Shown here: positions 54,999-63,602 of the stretch, piece by piece
How positions within the stretch are numbered: the first letter of the stretch is position 1
How the letters are laid out: each line of letters starts with the position of its first letter
Origin: Cryobacterium psychrotolerans
GTDB taxonomy: Bacteria > Actinomycetota > Actinomycetes > Actinomycetales > Microbacteriaceae
Assembly (NCBI RefSeq): GCF_900101115.1
Contig: NZ_FNFU01000001.1
Location: 62,001-126,000, forward strand
Reading direction: 5' to 3'
DNA: 64,000 nt
Position numbers and translations under genes: made by a program
The notes under the pieces: model-generated
Seen by the model: only the letters and a program-made list of their open reading frames with translations
Database searches by the model: none
Told to the model about the DNA's origin: nothing

Positions 54999-56357
54999 AT
55001 GGAAAGCCCAAAGTACGTCGAATTGACACAGACATCAGTCAGTGCAACCTCGACGTTTCGCTTTGTAGACCTTTTCGCTGGTCTAGGCGGCTTTCACACC
55101 GCCTTGGCAAAACTAGGTGGTTCATGCGTATTCGCTTGCGAGTGGGTGGAGGGCCTTCAGGATCTCTATCAGCGGAATTACGGAATGCGGCCACATGGCG
55201 ACATAACGACCATTAGTGCTGTGCTTGTTCCTGACCACGAATTCCTAGCGGCCGGCTTCCCCTGCCAACCCTTCTCCAAAGCAGGAGATCAACTCGGGTT
55301 TGAGCACACGGAACAAGGCCGACTATTTTTCAATGTGCTTGAAATCCTCGAGGCCAAGCGTCCTAAGAACTTCATACTCGAGAACGTCCCGAATCTCTTG
55401 AAGCACGACGAAGGCAAGACTTTTGCGCGGATGAGAAGCGAGCTTGGAAACCTCGGATATACGATCCGGGCTGAAAGGCTTTCGCCTCATCAGTTCGGAG
55501 TTCCTCAGATCCGTGAGCGGCTCTACATGGTCGGTTCTCTCGACTCGATGGAGTCGTTCGCTTGGCCAACGCCCACGGACGCGAAAACGCATATCAGTAC
55601 CGTGCTCGACGCCAATCCCCCTGAGGCGAGAGCGATACCCGACTTACTCCTCCGCAGTCTCGAAATGTGGGATGACTTTCTTACCTCCAGCCCTGCGTCC
55701 ACTGACCTTCCATCGTTCCCTTTATGGTCCATGGAGTGGGGGGCGGACTACCCGTACGAGACGACGACTCCGCTGGAAATGCTTGCCGCCGAAGGTCCTA
55801 CGGCTCTACACCCGTTCAAAGGATCCTTCGGAGTCTCATTCGACGGAATGACCGAAAGCGAGATTCTGAGACATCTGCCGAGCCACGCGAAACGGCCCGG
55901 GGCCGAATACCCTCGTTGGAAAAAGAGATTTCTTCGGCAAAATAGAGAGTTCTACACAGAGAATCAGTCTTGGATTGACCCCTGGCTCCCGCGGGTAGCG
56001 GTGTTCCCAAGCAGTCTGCAGAAATTTGAATGGAATGCCCAAGGAGAAGAACGCACGGTATGGAAGTACGTCCTTCAGCAACGAGCGTCGGGGATCCGGC
56101 TCAAGAGAGTTCAATCTGCTCCGACACTTGTGGCTATGACAGCGACGCAAGTTCCGATCATCGCCTGGGAACGAAGATTCATGACTCAACGGGAATGCGC
56201 GCGACTCCAGAGCCTTGGCATGATTGAACTCCCGTCTCAAATTGGTGCAGCGTACAAGGCATTAGGTAATGCCGTAAACGCTCATGTCGTGGAATTGATC
56301 GCTCAATCGTTGCTCGCTGCAGGCGGAGTACGTGGCGCCCAGACTCTGGCGGCCTAG
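54999..56357 (+). CDS. C5-cytosine DNA methyltransferase (Dcm family)
   Basis: 452 residues with all key motifs: I FRFVDLFAGLGGF (residues 20-32), IV GFPCQPFS with catalytic Cys89, VI LENV (about 127-130), VIII QFGVPQIRERLYMVG (about 165-179), and X AYKALGNAVNA near the C-terminus. The region between VIII and X (about 190-390) is the target-recognition part. An SD GGAGG 4 bp before ATG 54999 decides the start; the frame also opens upstream. Lower GC than the genes to its left. Probably protects host sites within the cassette that follows. Confidence 0.93.
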   Translation: MESPKYVELTQTSVSATSTFRFVDLFAGLGGFHTALAKLGGSCVFACEWVEGLQDLYQRNYGMRPHGDITTISAVLVPDHEFLAAGFPCQPFSKAGDQLGFEHTEQGRLFFNVLEILEAKRPKNFILENVPNLLKHDEGKTFARMRSELGNLGYTIRAERLSPHQFGVPQIRERLYMVGSLDSMESFAWPTPTDAKTHISTVLDANPPEARAIPDLLLRSLEMWDDFLTSSPASTDLPSFPLWSMEWGADYPYETTTPLEMLAAEGPTALHPFKGSFGVSFDGMTESEILRHLPSHAKRPGAEYPRWKKRFLRQNREFYTENQSWIDPWLPRVAVFPSSLQKFEWNAQGEERTVWKYVLQQRASGIRLKRVQSAPTLVAMTATQVPIIAWERRFMTQRECARLQSLGMIELPSQIGAAYKALGNAVNAHVVELIAQSLLAAGGVRGAQTLAA

Positions 56358-56635
56358 CCCGAGATCGCTCTGCGCAGCGGTCGTTCAAGATGGTTGGCCA
56401 TGCCCTGGGGTACTCAGTCACAAATGATGTTCTGAGACTCACAGTCGTGGCGGCGACACGAAAGTACTCCGCATGGCCGACATGGTCGACACGGTGGGCG
56501 CTGCGTAAATCCAAGACGAGTGATTTGTAGATCCTCCTTGCCGGGATCGGGCCGATCGGGGCGGCGAGCCTTCATGCGCCGCATGCGCCCGCCGCTATGG
56601 TGGGCGATAGTCGATTGAGTTGGGGAGGTCAAGTG

Positions 56636-56728
56636 TCTGGTGGAGCCTCGACGTTCCGATTCATCGGCTTCTTTGCCCTCGGAGGATTCCCTACAGCACT
56701 CCACGAACCAGGCGTTGCGGCTGTTTGC
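56636..56728 (+). pseudogene. Remnant of a second C5-methyltransferase N-terminus
   Basis: In one frame the DNA reads GGASTFRFIGFFALGGFPTAL, matching residues 15-36 of the upstream methyltransferase (ATSTFRFVDLFAGLGGFHTAL) with one residue lost inside motif I. The frame ends soon after. The rest of 56358-56933 contains no recognisable gene. Confidence 0.6.
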
Positions 56729-56924
56729 AGCGGGGCGGGAGCCAACCCTCACCACCCTCACAACTGCCGAAGAGCGACCCTGCATACAGGGCTTTCGTCA
56801 ACGCGCTGAACGCGCGCATTGGGAGGGGTTGTCGCAGAGCCGTGCTCGCCGACTTCAGGCCCTGAAGTAGACCACTCCGCACCGAGATGATGCCTAGATC
56901 AACATGGTTTAGTGAGAAAAGGAC

Positions 56925-56966
56925 GATTTGCCAATGACAGACAGCGATTTGCTAATGACAGACAGC
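56925..56966. repeat. 21-bp tandem duplication across the DUF262 start codon
   Basis: Two 21-bp units (GATTTGCCAATGACAGACAG-C and the same with one C-to-T change) follow each other. Each contains an in-frame ATG (56934 and 56955), so the gene has two alternative starts differing by seven residues. Confidence 0.8.
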
Positions 56967-58835
56967 ATTGACGAGGCCGAGCAAGACTCGCTCGCACAAC
57001 TGCAGGACAGGATCGCAGAATCACTTGCAGAAATGTCGGAGGCTGCGGATGCGCCGGCCGGCCTGAACCAAACGAACGCCCAGTTCGACGCAAGCGATGT
57101 CGACTTCGGCTCCGATGCTTGGATGTCGCGCCTGGCAGATGTTCAGGGCTGGCTTGACTTCGACCGCGACCTCCCGACCTCCGACGCCGCTGGATTCGTG
57201 GAGAACCTTGTAACCGCCCTTGGGTTCGAGAATCAGGGAGATGGCGTGTACGTGACGGGAGCCGGCTCTCAACTCACAGAGACCGCTCTCGAGAGGCTGA
57301 GCGAGCGCGCCGAACTGGCAATCCGACTGCAGCAAGCATTCCTTGCCGAAATCGACGCCGAGGGTGGTAGCCGGGCATCTGCTACCACGTCTTGGAAAGC
57401 AGCCTGGGATGCCGAGGGAGACAGCGCCGAAACAGTGGTCCCCGAGCCGGTAACAGCCAAGGCCGATGTTTGGCACATTTTCCAATTGACAAAGAAGAAG
57501 CTGAACCTCACACCGTCGTACCAGCGTGGTGACGTGTGGCGTACCGGCGACCGCCAGGCCCTGATTGAGTCCATCCTGCGCGGTATTCCACTGCCCTCCA
57601 TCATCCTGCTCCGGACCGGGGGAACGACACCTCACGACGTAGTCGACGGCAAGCAACGTCTGACGGCGATTCTGCGCTTCGTGGGACAGCACCCGATCGC
57701 ACTCCTGAAGGTCGCCGAGGCGGATGAAAAGTACCCTGACGCCGGCCTGAAGATGCACTTCACCACTGACTACCCAACGTTCAGGAAGGCATGGAAGCAG
57801 GTCATGGGCGAGCCTCTGACGGCGAAGCTTGAAGACGACTACTACTTCCCGTTCAAACTTCGTGCCGATGAGAAGGGTGGACTCGTCGGTCCCGATCTTG
57901 GGCTTCTGCGCGGCAAGTACTTCACCCAAATCAGAGGCAACACGATCCACGTTGCTGACCAGGAGGTGACAGTGGAGGACCTTTTCGAGGGCGCGCCGGA
58001 CTACAAGGTTCCGGTCATCGAGTACACCAAAGCGAGCCAGAGTCAGATCCACGAGGTATTCAAGCTTTACAACAAGCAGGGCATGCACCTAAACGCTGAG
58101 GAGATTCGCAACGCGATCTACCATGACATCGAACTCACGAAAGCGCTTCTCGTCGCTGCAGGCGACGCGAGTCCTCGGAACAGTATCGCGGAGATCGCCC
58201 CCTCGCTAGCCGATGTCCCTGGCATTCAGGACCTCGGCAAGACGCTGAAGGAATACGGCTTTGGCGACGCTCGGTACCGCCGGACGAAAGTACTGGGCTG
58301 GGTCATAGCCGTGCTCCTCAGCGACACCGGCGGCAGAGACTTGGCTTCGACCGCCCGACACATCGACCTCTTGCTCCGCGCAGTTCAGGAGAAGAGCTCG
58401 CATGCGCTGCGCAACGATGCAACGATCGCGGACCTCTTTGGTCTGATCGCCCGAGCAGCGGATATTCACGCTGCGCACGACGAACTTTGGTCGGACAAGT
58501 TCAAGGATGGCGATAAGGGCGCCAAGTGGCAAGAATTGCAACTCGTTGGCTCCTTGGTCGGCATCACGATCGCGTTGGCCGGCGCCCCCGATGACATCGA
58601 GGATCGAATCGCCGCCTCCGCGGACGCTATCCGCGCCGCGACAGCTACAGAGGCATGGACGCGACCCGAAAAGACTCAGACGCGAACCCAGTGGGACTAT
58701 ATCGCGAGGCTCGCGCGGGGCTTGGTTGAGGGGCTGGGCGTTGACGTCACGGCCGCATCGGACGAGATCCGCAAGCGATTCGGCTCGTCCGGGGTTGAGT
58801 CCCTCCTCGGCTCGATCCTGAAGACGGCAGAGTAG
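56934..58835 (+). CDS. DUF262 (ParB/GmrS-like) domain protein
   Basis: 633 residues. After an acidic helical N-terminal 180 residues, the DUF262 core begins with YQRGDVWRTGDRQALIESIL (about 196-215), then GIPLPSIILL and DVVDGKQRLTAI, carrying the DGxQR nucleotide-binding/nuclease motif (about 238-243). An alpha-helical C-terminal half follows. DUF262 proteins include GmrS of the GmrSD type IV system, where this motif hydrolyses NTP. No DUF1524/GmrD part is fused here. AAAAGGA is the SD. It is 10 bp before the Z1 gene, so co-transcribed. Confidence 0.85.
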   Translation: MTDSDLLMTDSIDEAEQDSLAQLQDRIAESLAEMSEAADAPAGLNQTNAQFDASDVDFGSDAWMSRLADVQGWLDFDRDLPTSDAAGFVENLVTALGFENQGDGVYVTGAGSQLTETALERLSERAELAIRLQQAFLAEIDAEGGSRASATTSWKAAWDAEGDSAETVVPEPVTAKADVWHIFQLTKKKLNLTPSYQRGDVWRTGDRQALIESILRGIPLPSIILLRTGGTTPHDVVDGKQRLTAILRFVGQHPIALLKVAEADEKYPDAGLKMHFTTDYPTFRKAWKQVMGEPLTAKLEDDYYFPFKLRADEKGGLVGPDLGLLRGKYFTQIRGNTIHVADQEVTVEDLFEGAPDYKVPVIEYTKASQSQIHEVFKLYNKQGMHLNAEEIRNAIYHDIELTKALLVAAGDASPRNSIAEIAPSLADVPGIQDLGKTLKEYGFGDARYRRTKVLGWVIAVLLSDTGGRDLASTARHIDLLLRAVQEKSSHALRNDATIADLFGLIARAADIHAAHDELWSDKFKDGDKGAKWQELQLVGSLVGITIALAGAPDDIEDRIAASADAIRAATATEAWTRPEKTQTRTQWDYIARLARGLVEGLGVDVTAASDEIRKRFGSSGVESLLGSILKTAE

Positions 58836-58845
58836 TGGCAGCAAT

Positions 58846-61668
58846 ATGACAGTGCATAACACGACTATCGAACGCGTGTACTTCAGTCCGATCCCTTCAT
58901 CAATGGAACTGGTCGGCTCCTGGTGGGATCGCTATGCTGCGGAACTGAAACGACTCACAGCAACCTCCCGTGATGCGCTAGAGGCCGACTGCAAGTACGT
59001 TCTGAACCGCGGCATTTTCGGTGCCGGGGAACCTGGCGTGGCCGATTGGCCCGCGAACAAGGTTAGGACTGGCCTTGTGATGGGGTCCGTGCAGTCAGGC
59101 AAGACCGCGTCGATGCTCGGTGTCACGGCGCTCGCTCTTGATCGCGGCGTCGACATCGTCGTCGTCCTCGCCGGTACGCGCTTGTCACTATGGCGTCAGA
59201 CCTACGAGCGCTTGTCCGAGCAGCTCGATTCGGGGTCGGATAGCGCGGCCAAAGCGGCACGTCGCATATTGTGCCCCCGGCCTGGCGTCGCCCTCTCAGA
59301 TGAGTCAACGTCCCTCCAGGAGACGTACCGGATGTCATCCGCGCAGGTCAGGAGGAAACTGGGCGCGAGGCAACCTCTGATCGTAGTCGCTATGAAGCAA
59401 ACCAACCACCTTCACGCACTTGGGAATTCGTTACGCGGTAGCGTCTTTGACGCAGTGGCGGCGCTCTCGCGTCCAGTTCACATGCTCGTGCTCGACGACG
59501 AGGCGGATGATGGGTCAGTCCTGGACGCTGTTGTGGAGGCTGGCCAGGACCCGATCGCAGGAAATCTCAAGCAGATTCCCCGCGCCATCGCAGATCTCTG
59601 GGACCCCCGCGCGACGAGTGCACCGTCCAACTTGTTCGCCACTTATGTGGGGTACACAGCGACACCGCAGGCGAACTTGCTGCAGGAGGACCACAACCCA
59701 TTGGCTCCGCGCGACTTCGTCGTCTCCCTTCGGACGCCACTCGACGTCGGACATCCTGTCAACCTCAGCGACGAAGATGCGCCGAGGTCGTCGTTCTACC
59801 CCGAACCAGCTGGGCTCGATAGCTTCTACACAGGTGGTGAGGTCTACTACCGCAGGGGCGCGTCCGCGGGACTTTGTGTGGAACTCACCGGCCAAGTTGA
59901 TGACGAGCTTGGAGAGTCCGTCCGCGCGTTCCTGGTGGCCGGCGCCATCAGACTCCACAGAGCGACCGCCGGAAAAATGGGACCGCGCTCTCTCGCCGGG
60001 GCTGACTTCGACAGCACCGAGCAGGCGTTGGCGGCCTCTCCGGAGCCCCACTCGATGCTCTTCCACCCGTCGGCGGAGATCGGGGAGCACTTCAAGGGCG
60101 CCGAGGACGTATTGCTTTGGGCCGGCGCAACGGACCGCGTCACAGCGCGAAAACTTTTGGAAACTGGAGACGCGCGCCTCCCAGCCAGCCTCATCTGCAA
60201 GATGGCAGACGAAGAAACATTGTGGGCTGCATGGGTCGACCGATACCGCCACTCGTTGAACCAGGTCAGCACTGAGTTCAACGTCATGAACCCCCGCACG
60301 GTGCCCGATTGGAAAGTCATCAGGCACTTATTGGTGAGTGAAATCATCCCCGGTACGCGAGTTTCGGTGGTCAACAGCGACCCTGCCGCTGACGACCGCC
60401 CCATGTATAAGCCAACCCTCGATGCGACCACGGGCAGGTGGCGAGCCGCTCGGGACCTCTCCACGATTTTCGTGTCTGGCAATGTCATGGCACGTGGGCT
60501 CACGCTTGAGGGAATGACAACCGCGCTGTTCCAACGAGGCTCATCGACCCCGCTCGCGGACACCCAGATGCAGATGCAGCGCTGGTTTGGGTACAGGGGA
60601 TCTCACATCGAACTGTGTCGCCTGTTCGCTACAGGGCCACAACTCGACCTATTCAGGGCTTATCACGACATAGACGAAGCTGTACGCGTTGCTATCGCCG
60701 AAGCGATGAAGGGCACGGCACCCGCCCCCGTCGTGCTGCACGGCCTGCAGTTCCTCGCCACGGGGAAAATCGCAAACCTCGGCCGCAAGCCGCTATGCCC
60801 GAGTTCCAAACCGTTCGTGACACTCCTAAATGACGGCTCGGCGCCCGACCCGAATGCGAAACTCATCGCCGACCTCTTTGAGGCCGGGTCGTCGTCCGAA
60901 TTGGTAGTTGGGCGGAAGGCGAGAGGCCGGGTGCTCAACGGCACGCTGTCGCTGACGGAAGCCGCCGACCTCTTGAATCGTCTCGAATTCGATTCCTACC
61001 GTCCCGGTTCGGACAACCAACTGGGAGAATTCTGGTCGCAGCTCCAGGCACGCGTCTCGGCAGTCCAGCCGCTGCCTGGCGGCGCGCGGCTGTACTGCCC
61101 GCCGGAGCCTTCCGCGGACCAGCCCTCGCCTGTGCGGCAAAATTGCCCGTACGTAATCCCGGCATACCTGCGCCTTTGGGACGCGTGCCTTACAAGGCCC
61201 GTTCGTGGCCTTTTCGTCACCGGGGCCCCTGCTGACCTCTGGTCGATGGCGAGCCTGCATGAGAAGCGCATTAAGCAGCCGAGGTTCTCAGTAGGCATCC
61301 GTTACGGCGCGGGTGCCGTGATCAGCAGTGGCCCGCTCGCGGACCTAGGATTCGGGATCCCTGCGACGGCGAAGAGAGTAGGGAGCAACGGGGAGCTCGA
61401 GACTGCGTGGGGAACCAACGACCCGACCGCGGGCCCAACCGGCTACCGTGGCGACGAGTTTTTCGACTACTACGGTCGGGGGGAACCGGTCCCGCTGGTG
61501 ACAAATGGCGCCCCCTGGCGTCCGCCGGGATCGCACGGGCAGATTTTATTCTACGTGAACCAGTTGCCAGGTCAGCCCAATCCATCCGTGACAGTGGGCG
61601 TGTGCATTCCAGCCGGTGGCCCCGAGCAATTCGCGGCGACACGCGCCGGTTCGCGGATCGCTGCCTGA
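58846..61668 (+). CDS. Z1 domain helicase-like ATPase
   Basis: 940 residues. A superfamily-2-like motor: Walker A MGSVQSGKTAS (about 79-89), Walker B LVLDDEADDG (about 215-223), the YVGYTATPQANLLQ motif III region (about 267-280), and GNVMARGLTLEG plus QMQRWFGYRG (about 545-585), which act as motifs V and VI. The segments VQSGKT, TATPxA and QMQRWFGYR are the signature of the Z1 family found in restriction-like operons with a methyltransferase and Vsr. Probably uses ATP to move along or remodel DNA for the nucleases encoded next to it. Confidence 0.9.
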   Translation: MTVHNTTIERVYFSPIPSSMELVGSWWDRYAAELKRLTATSRDALEADCKYVLNRGIFGAGEPGVADWPANKVRTGLVMGSVQSGKTASMLGVTALALDRGVDIVVVLAGTRLSLWRQTYERLSEQLDSGSDSAAKAARRILCPRPGVALSDESTSLQETYRMSSAQVRRKLGARQPLIVVAMKQTNHLHALGNSLRGSVFDAVAALSRPVHMLVLDDEADDGSVLDAVVEAGQDPIAGNLKQIPRAIADLWDPRATSAPSNLFATYVGYTATPQANLLQEDHNPLAPRDFVVSLRTPLDVGHPVNLSDEDAPRSSFYPEPAGLDSFYTGGEVYYRRGASAGLCVELTGQVDDELGESVRAFLVAGAIRLHRATAGKMGPRSLAGADFDSTEQALAASPEPHSMLFHPSAEIGEHFKGAEDVLLWAGATDRVTARKLLETGDARLPASLICKMADEETLWAAWVDRYRHSLNQVSTEFNVMNPRTVPDWKVIRHLLVSEIIPGTRVSVVNSDPAADDRPMYKPTLDATTGRWRAARDLSTIFVSGNVMARGLTLEGMTTALFQRGSSTPLADTQMQMQRWFGYRGSHIELCRLFATGPQLDLFRAYHDIDEAVRVAIAEAMKGTAPAPVVLHGLQFLATGKIANLGRKPLCPSSKPFVTLLNDGSAPDPNAKLIADLFEAGSSSELVVGRKARGRVLNGTLSLTEAADLLNRLEFDSYRPGSDNQLGEFWSQLQARVSAVQPLPGGARLYCPPEPSADQPSPVRQNCPYVIPAYLRLWDACLTRPVRGLFVTGAPADLWSMASLHEKRIKQPRFSVGIRYGAGAVISSGPLADLGFGIPATAKRVGSNGELETAWGTNDPTAGPTGYRGDEFFDYYGRGEPVPLVTNGAPWRPPGSHGQILFYVNQLPGQPNPSVTVGVCIPAGGPEQFAATRAGSRIAA

Positions 61669-61678
61669 CGGAGACAAG

Positions 61679-62770
61679 ATGATGACAAGCTATGAATCGG
61701 TCCTTGAACTGATCGCGGAAATTCCGAGTGCCTCTTCAAGCGAGCTCCGCGACATCACGTGGGTCACCAACGCCCACGTAGTCGGCGTGTCGAGAGACCA
61801 TGACGGCCGAGTTGAAGTGTTCCTAGGCGGCGCAGAACTTAGACCTGCTTCGAAAGCGGTCGGGGATGCAATCGAGTTCCGCACATGGCACCGCGAAGGT
61901 GCAGCTGCGTTCGAGGCGAACAGGCTTCTGCTCCCCGCACTTGGCCATTTCGACCAGGTTGCGGCCTTCATCTGCACCGAACTATTGCGCAACGGGGCGG
62001 ATGCGACACTAAGTCTTGGGTTCGCCAGGACAGAGCCGATCGTCGAGTTGGCCATCGAGCGGCTGCGAATGTCGAACGAAGTAGTCCTCGGCCTGGCCGG
62101 CGAACTGCTCATGCTCGACGCCCTGTGCCGCCGTGCCAGCGACGACAAGGTGGCGCAGGCCGTCGAGTCATGGGACGGCTGGAGGAAGTCATCGCGTGAT
62201 TTCGTGTGGGGGACCACAGGTGTCGAGGTTAAGACCACAACAAGGGGTACCTCGTCCCACCTCGTTCAAGGGGTCCACCAAGTTGAACTCAACGACGGCG
62301 AAGACGGCGGGGTGCCCGAGGATCGGCTGTACCTTGTGAGCATCGGCCTGCAGGCTGCTGACCCTGGCGGCAACTCATTCTCGATCCCGCAACTCGTCCA
62401 TCGAATCATCGACCGGATGGAGGCAACGGGATGCGGTGGAGATGTCGGCAAGTTTCTCTCTCGCACCTCGGAGTATGGGATCGAATCGGGCGGCGGTTAC
62501 GACCACAACACGATGGCCGACGACCCCTTCTATGCGGCGTCCTTCCTGACGACCTTTTTCCGTGCCTACGATATGTCCGACGAGGCGGTTGAAATACTGC
62601 GTAGGGACGACATAGCGGCTCGCCATCATGTGGACGTCAGTTCTGTCCGATTCCGCGTAGATCTGCCGGTATCCGCAAGGAACGACAACCCCGTCTCAGG
62701 TGCGAACCAGGTGGCGGAGGTTGTCTTCGGCATTGCGCAAAACTGCCCTCCTGAATCGGCGCCCGTATAA
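61679..62770 (+). CDS. PD-(D/E)XK motif protein, DUF4420 type
   Basis: 363 residues. A putative restriction-endonuclease fold: GELLMLDAL supplies the first acidic residue (Glu142), then RDFVWGTTGVEVKTTT gives Asp174 and the E-x-K pair (183-185). The remaining positions match the family of PD-(D/E)XK proteins adjoining Z1 genes. The start is ATG 61679 or 61682, after SD CGGAG; it lies 10 bp after the Z1 stop, so the two are co-transcribed. Likely the DNA-cutting subunit of the cassette. Confidence 0.85.
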   Translation: MMTSYESVLELIAEIPSASSSELRDITWVTNAHVVGVSRDHDGRVEVFLGGAELRPASKAVGDAIEFRTWHREGAAAFEANRLLLPALGHFDQVAAFICTELLRNGADATLSLGFARTEPIVELAIERLRMSNEVVLGLAGELLMLDALCRRASDDKVAQAVESWDGWRKSSRDFVWGTTGVEVKTTTRGTSSHLVQGVHQVELNDGEDGGVPEDRLYLVSIGLQAADPGGNSFSIPQLVHRIIDRMEATGCGGDVGKFLSRTSEYGIESGGGYDHNTMADDPFYAASFLTTFFRAYDMSDEAVEILRRDDIAARHHVDVSSVRFRVDLPVSARNDNPVSGANQVAEVVFGIAQNCPPESAPV

Positions 62771-62980
62771 CCGACCACTGGGGGATCACAGCCAAGGATC
62801 GAGAGCGCAGCGGGTCGAGGTAATTCTTCGCGGTGCTGTCGCACGCCTGACTGGCCAGCCGTTCGTGCCGCTGATCAGCTTGGTGTTCAATCGAATCAGT
62901 CAACTCAGAGTAACTAGCGGGGCTTGGGGCGGCCGGGACGAGACCGAGATTCCCAGATGGTTGCGTTCGCCTATTTCCCC

Positions 62981-63220
62981 CTAGGAGGGAATGCCGAAGG
63001 TCGCGGCAAGGATGCGTTGAAGTTCACCTGCGATTTCGGCATTGATCTGAATCGTCTGGCTTGGCTTGGGATCAGAAACGCGCGAATCAGACCCGAAAGT
63101 TGTAATTTGCAGGTATTTGTCTCCCGTCGGAGACGTCACTACGGTCCATTCCGCGTCCGTGTCGGTCGGATGAATCCGACCGCTACTGATTGAATGTTTC
63201 ATCGAACGAATGCGTGCCAT
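62981..63220 (-). CDS. Small uncharacterised protein on the opposite strand of the island
   Basis: 79 residues, start chosen at 63220 after SD CAGGAG. The sequence (GDKYLQITTFGSDSR, SQTIQINAEIAGELQRILAATFG) has the compact beta-alpha layout of short proteins I have seen near restriction genes in actinobacteria, with a Y-LQ-TFGS-DR core. No named domain. It is the only gene of the island on the minus strand and is convergent with the PD-(D/E)XK gene. Confidence 0.6.
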   Translation of the reverse strand: MARIRSMKHSISSGRIHPTDTDAEWTVVTSPTGDKYLQITTFGSDSRVSDPKPSQTIQINAEIAGELQRILAATFGIPS

Positions 63221-63602
63221 GAGGGTGCTCCTGAGTTCTCTGGGAAAGCGAAAGCACTGATGAAATACCATACCCGGTTCTTGTCCAGCGATGGTCTCTT
63301 GCCCAGGTCAAAGCGGTCCCGAAGTGTAGGCGGCGCCCCTGATTCGACGCAGGCAGGAGAACATTCCACCTGAGTCCAGGCAGAGCCTCCGACACGTCGG
63401 CACAGAGGCTGTTTGCTTTGCTGCGCCCCTCGTTCGGGGAGCTGGATCAGGTTCGCGGCTGAGAAATACTGCGGTCGAACTCGGACTTTGCCGGCCGCGA
63501 TGGACGCCGAAGCTGCACACGTCATTCCTCCGGCTGGTATGGGGGGTCGCGAAATTCTGAAGGTTCCAAGCCCAATCGGAGAAATCCGAGGTGTAGTTAG
63601 TG
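63221..63602. other. Divergent spacer before the Vsr gene
   Basis: 382 bp between the small minus-strand gene and the Vsr gene, presumably holding both promoters. No convincing ORF, hairpin terminator or repeat was seen. Confidence 0.4.
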
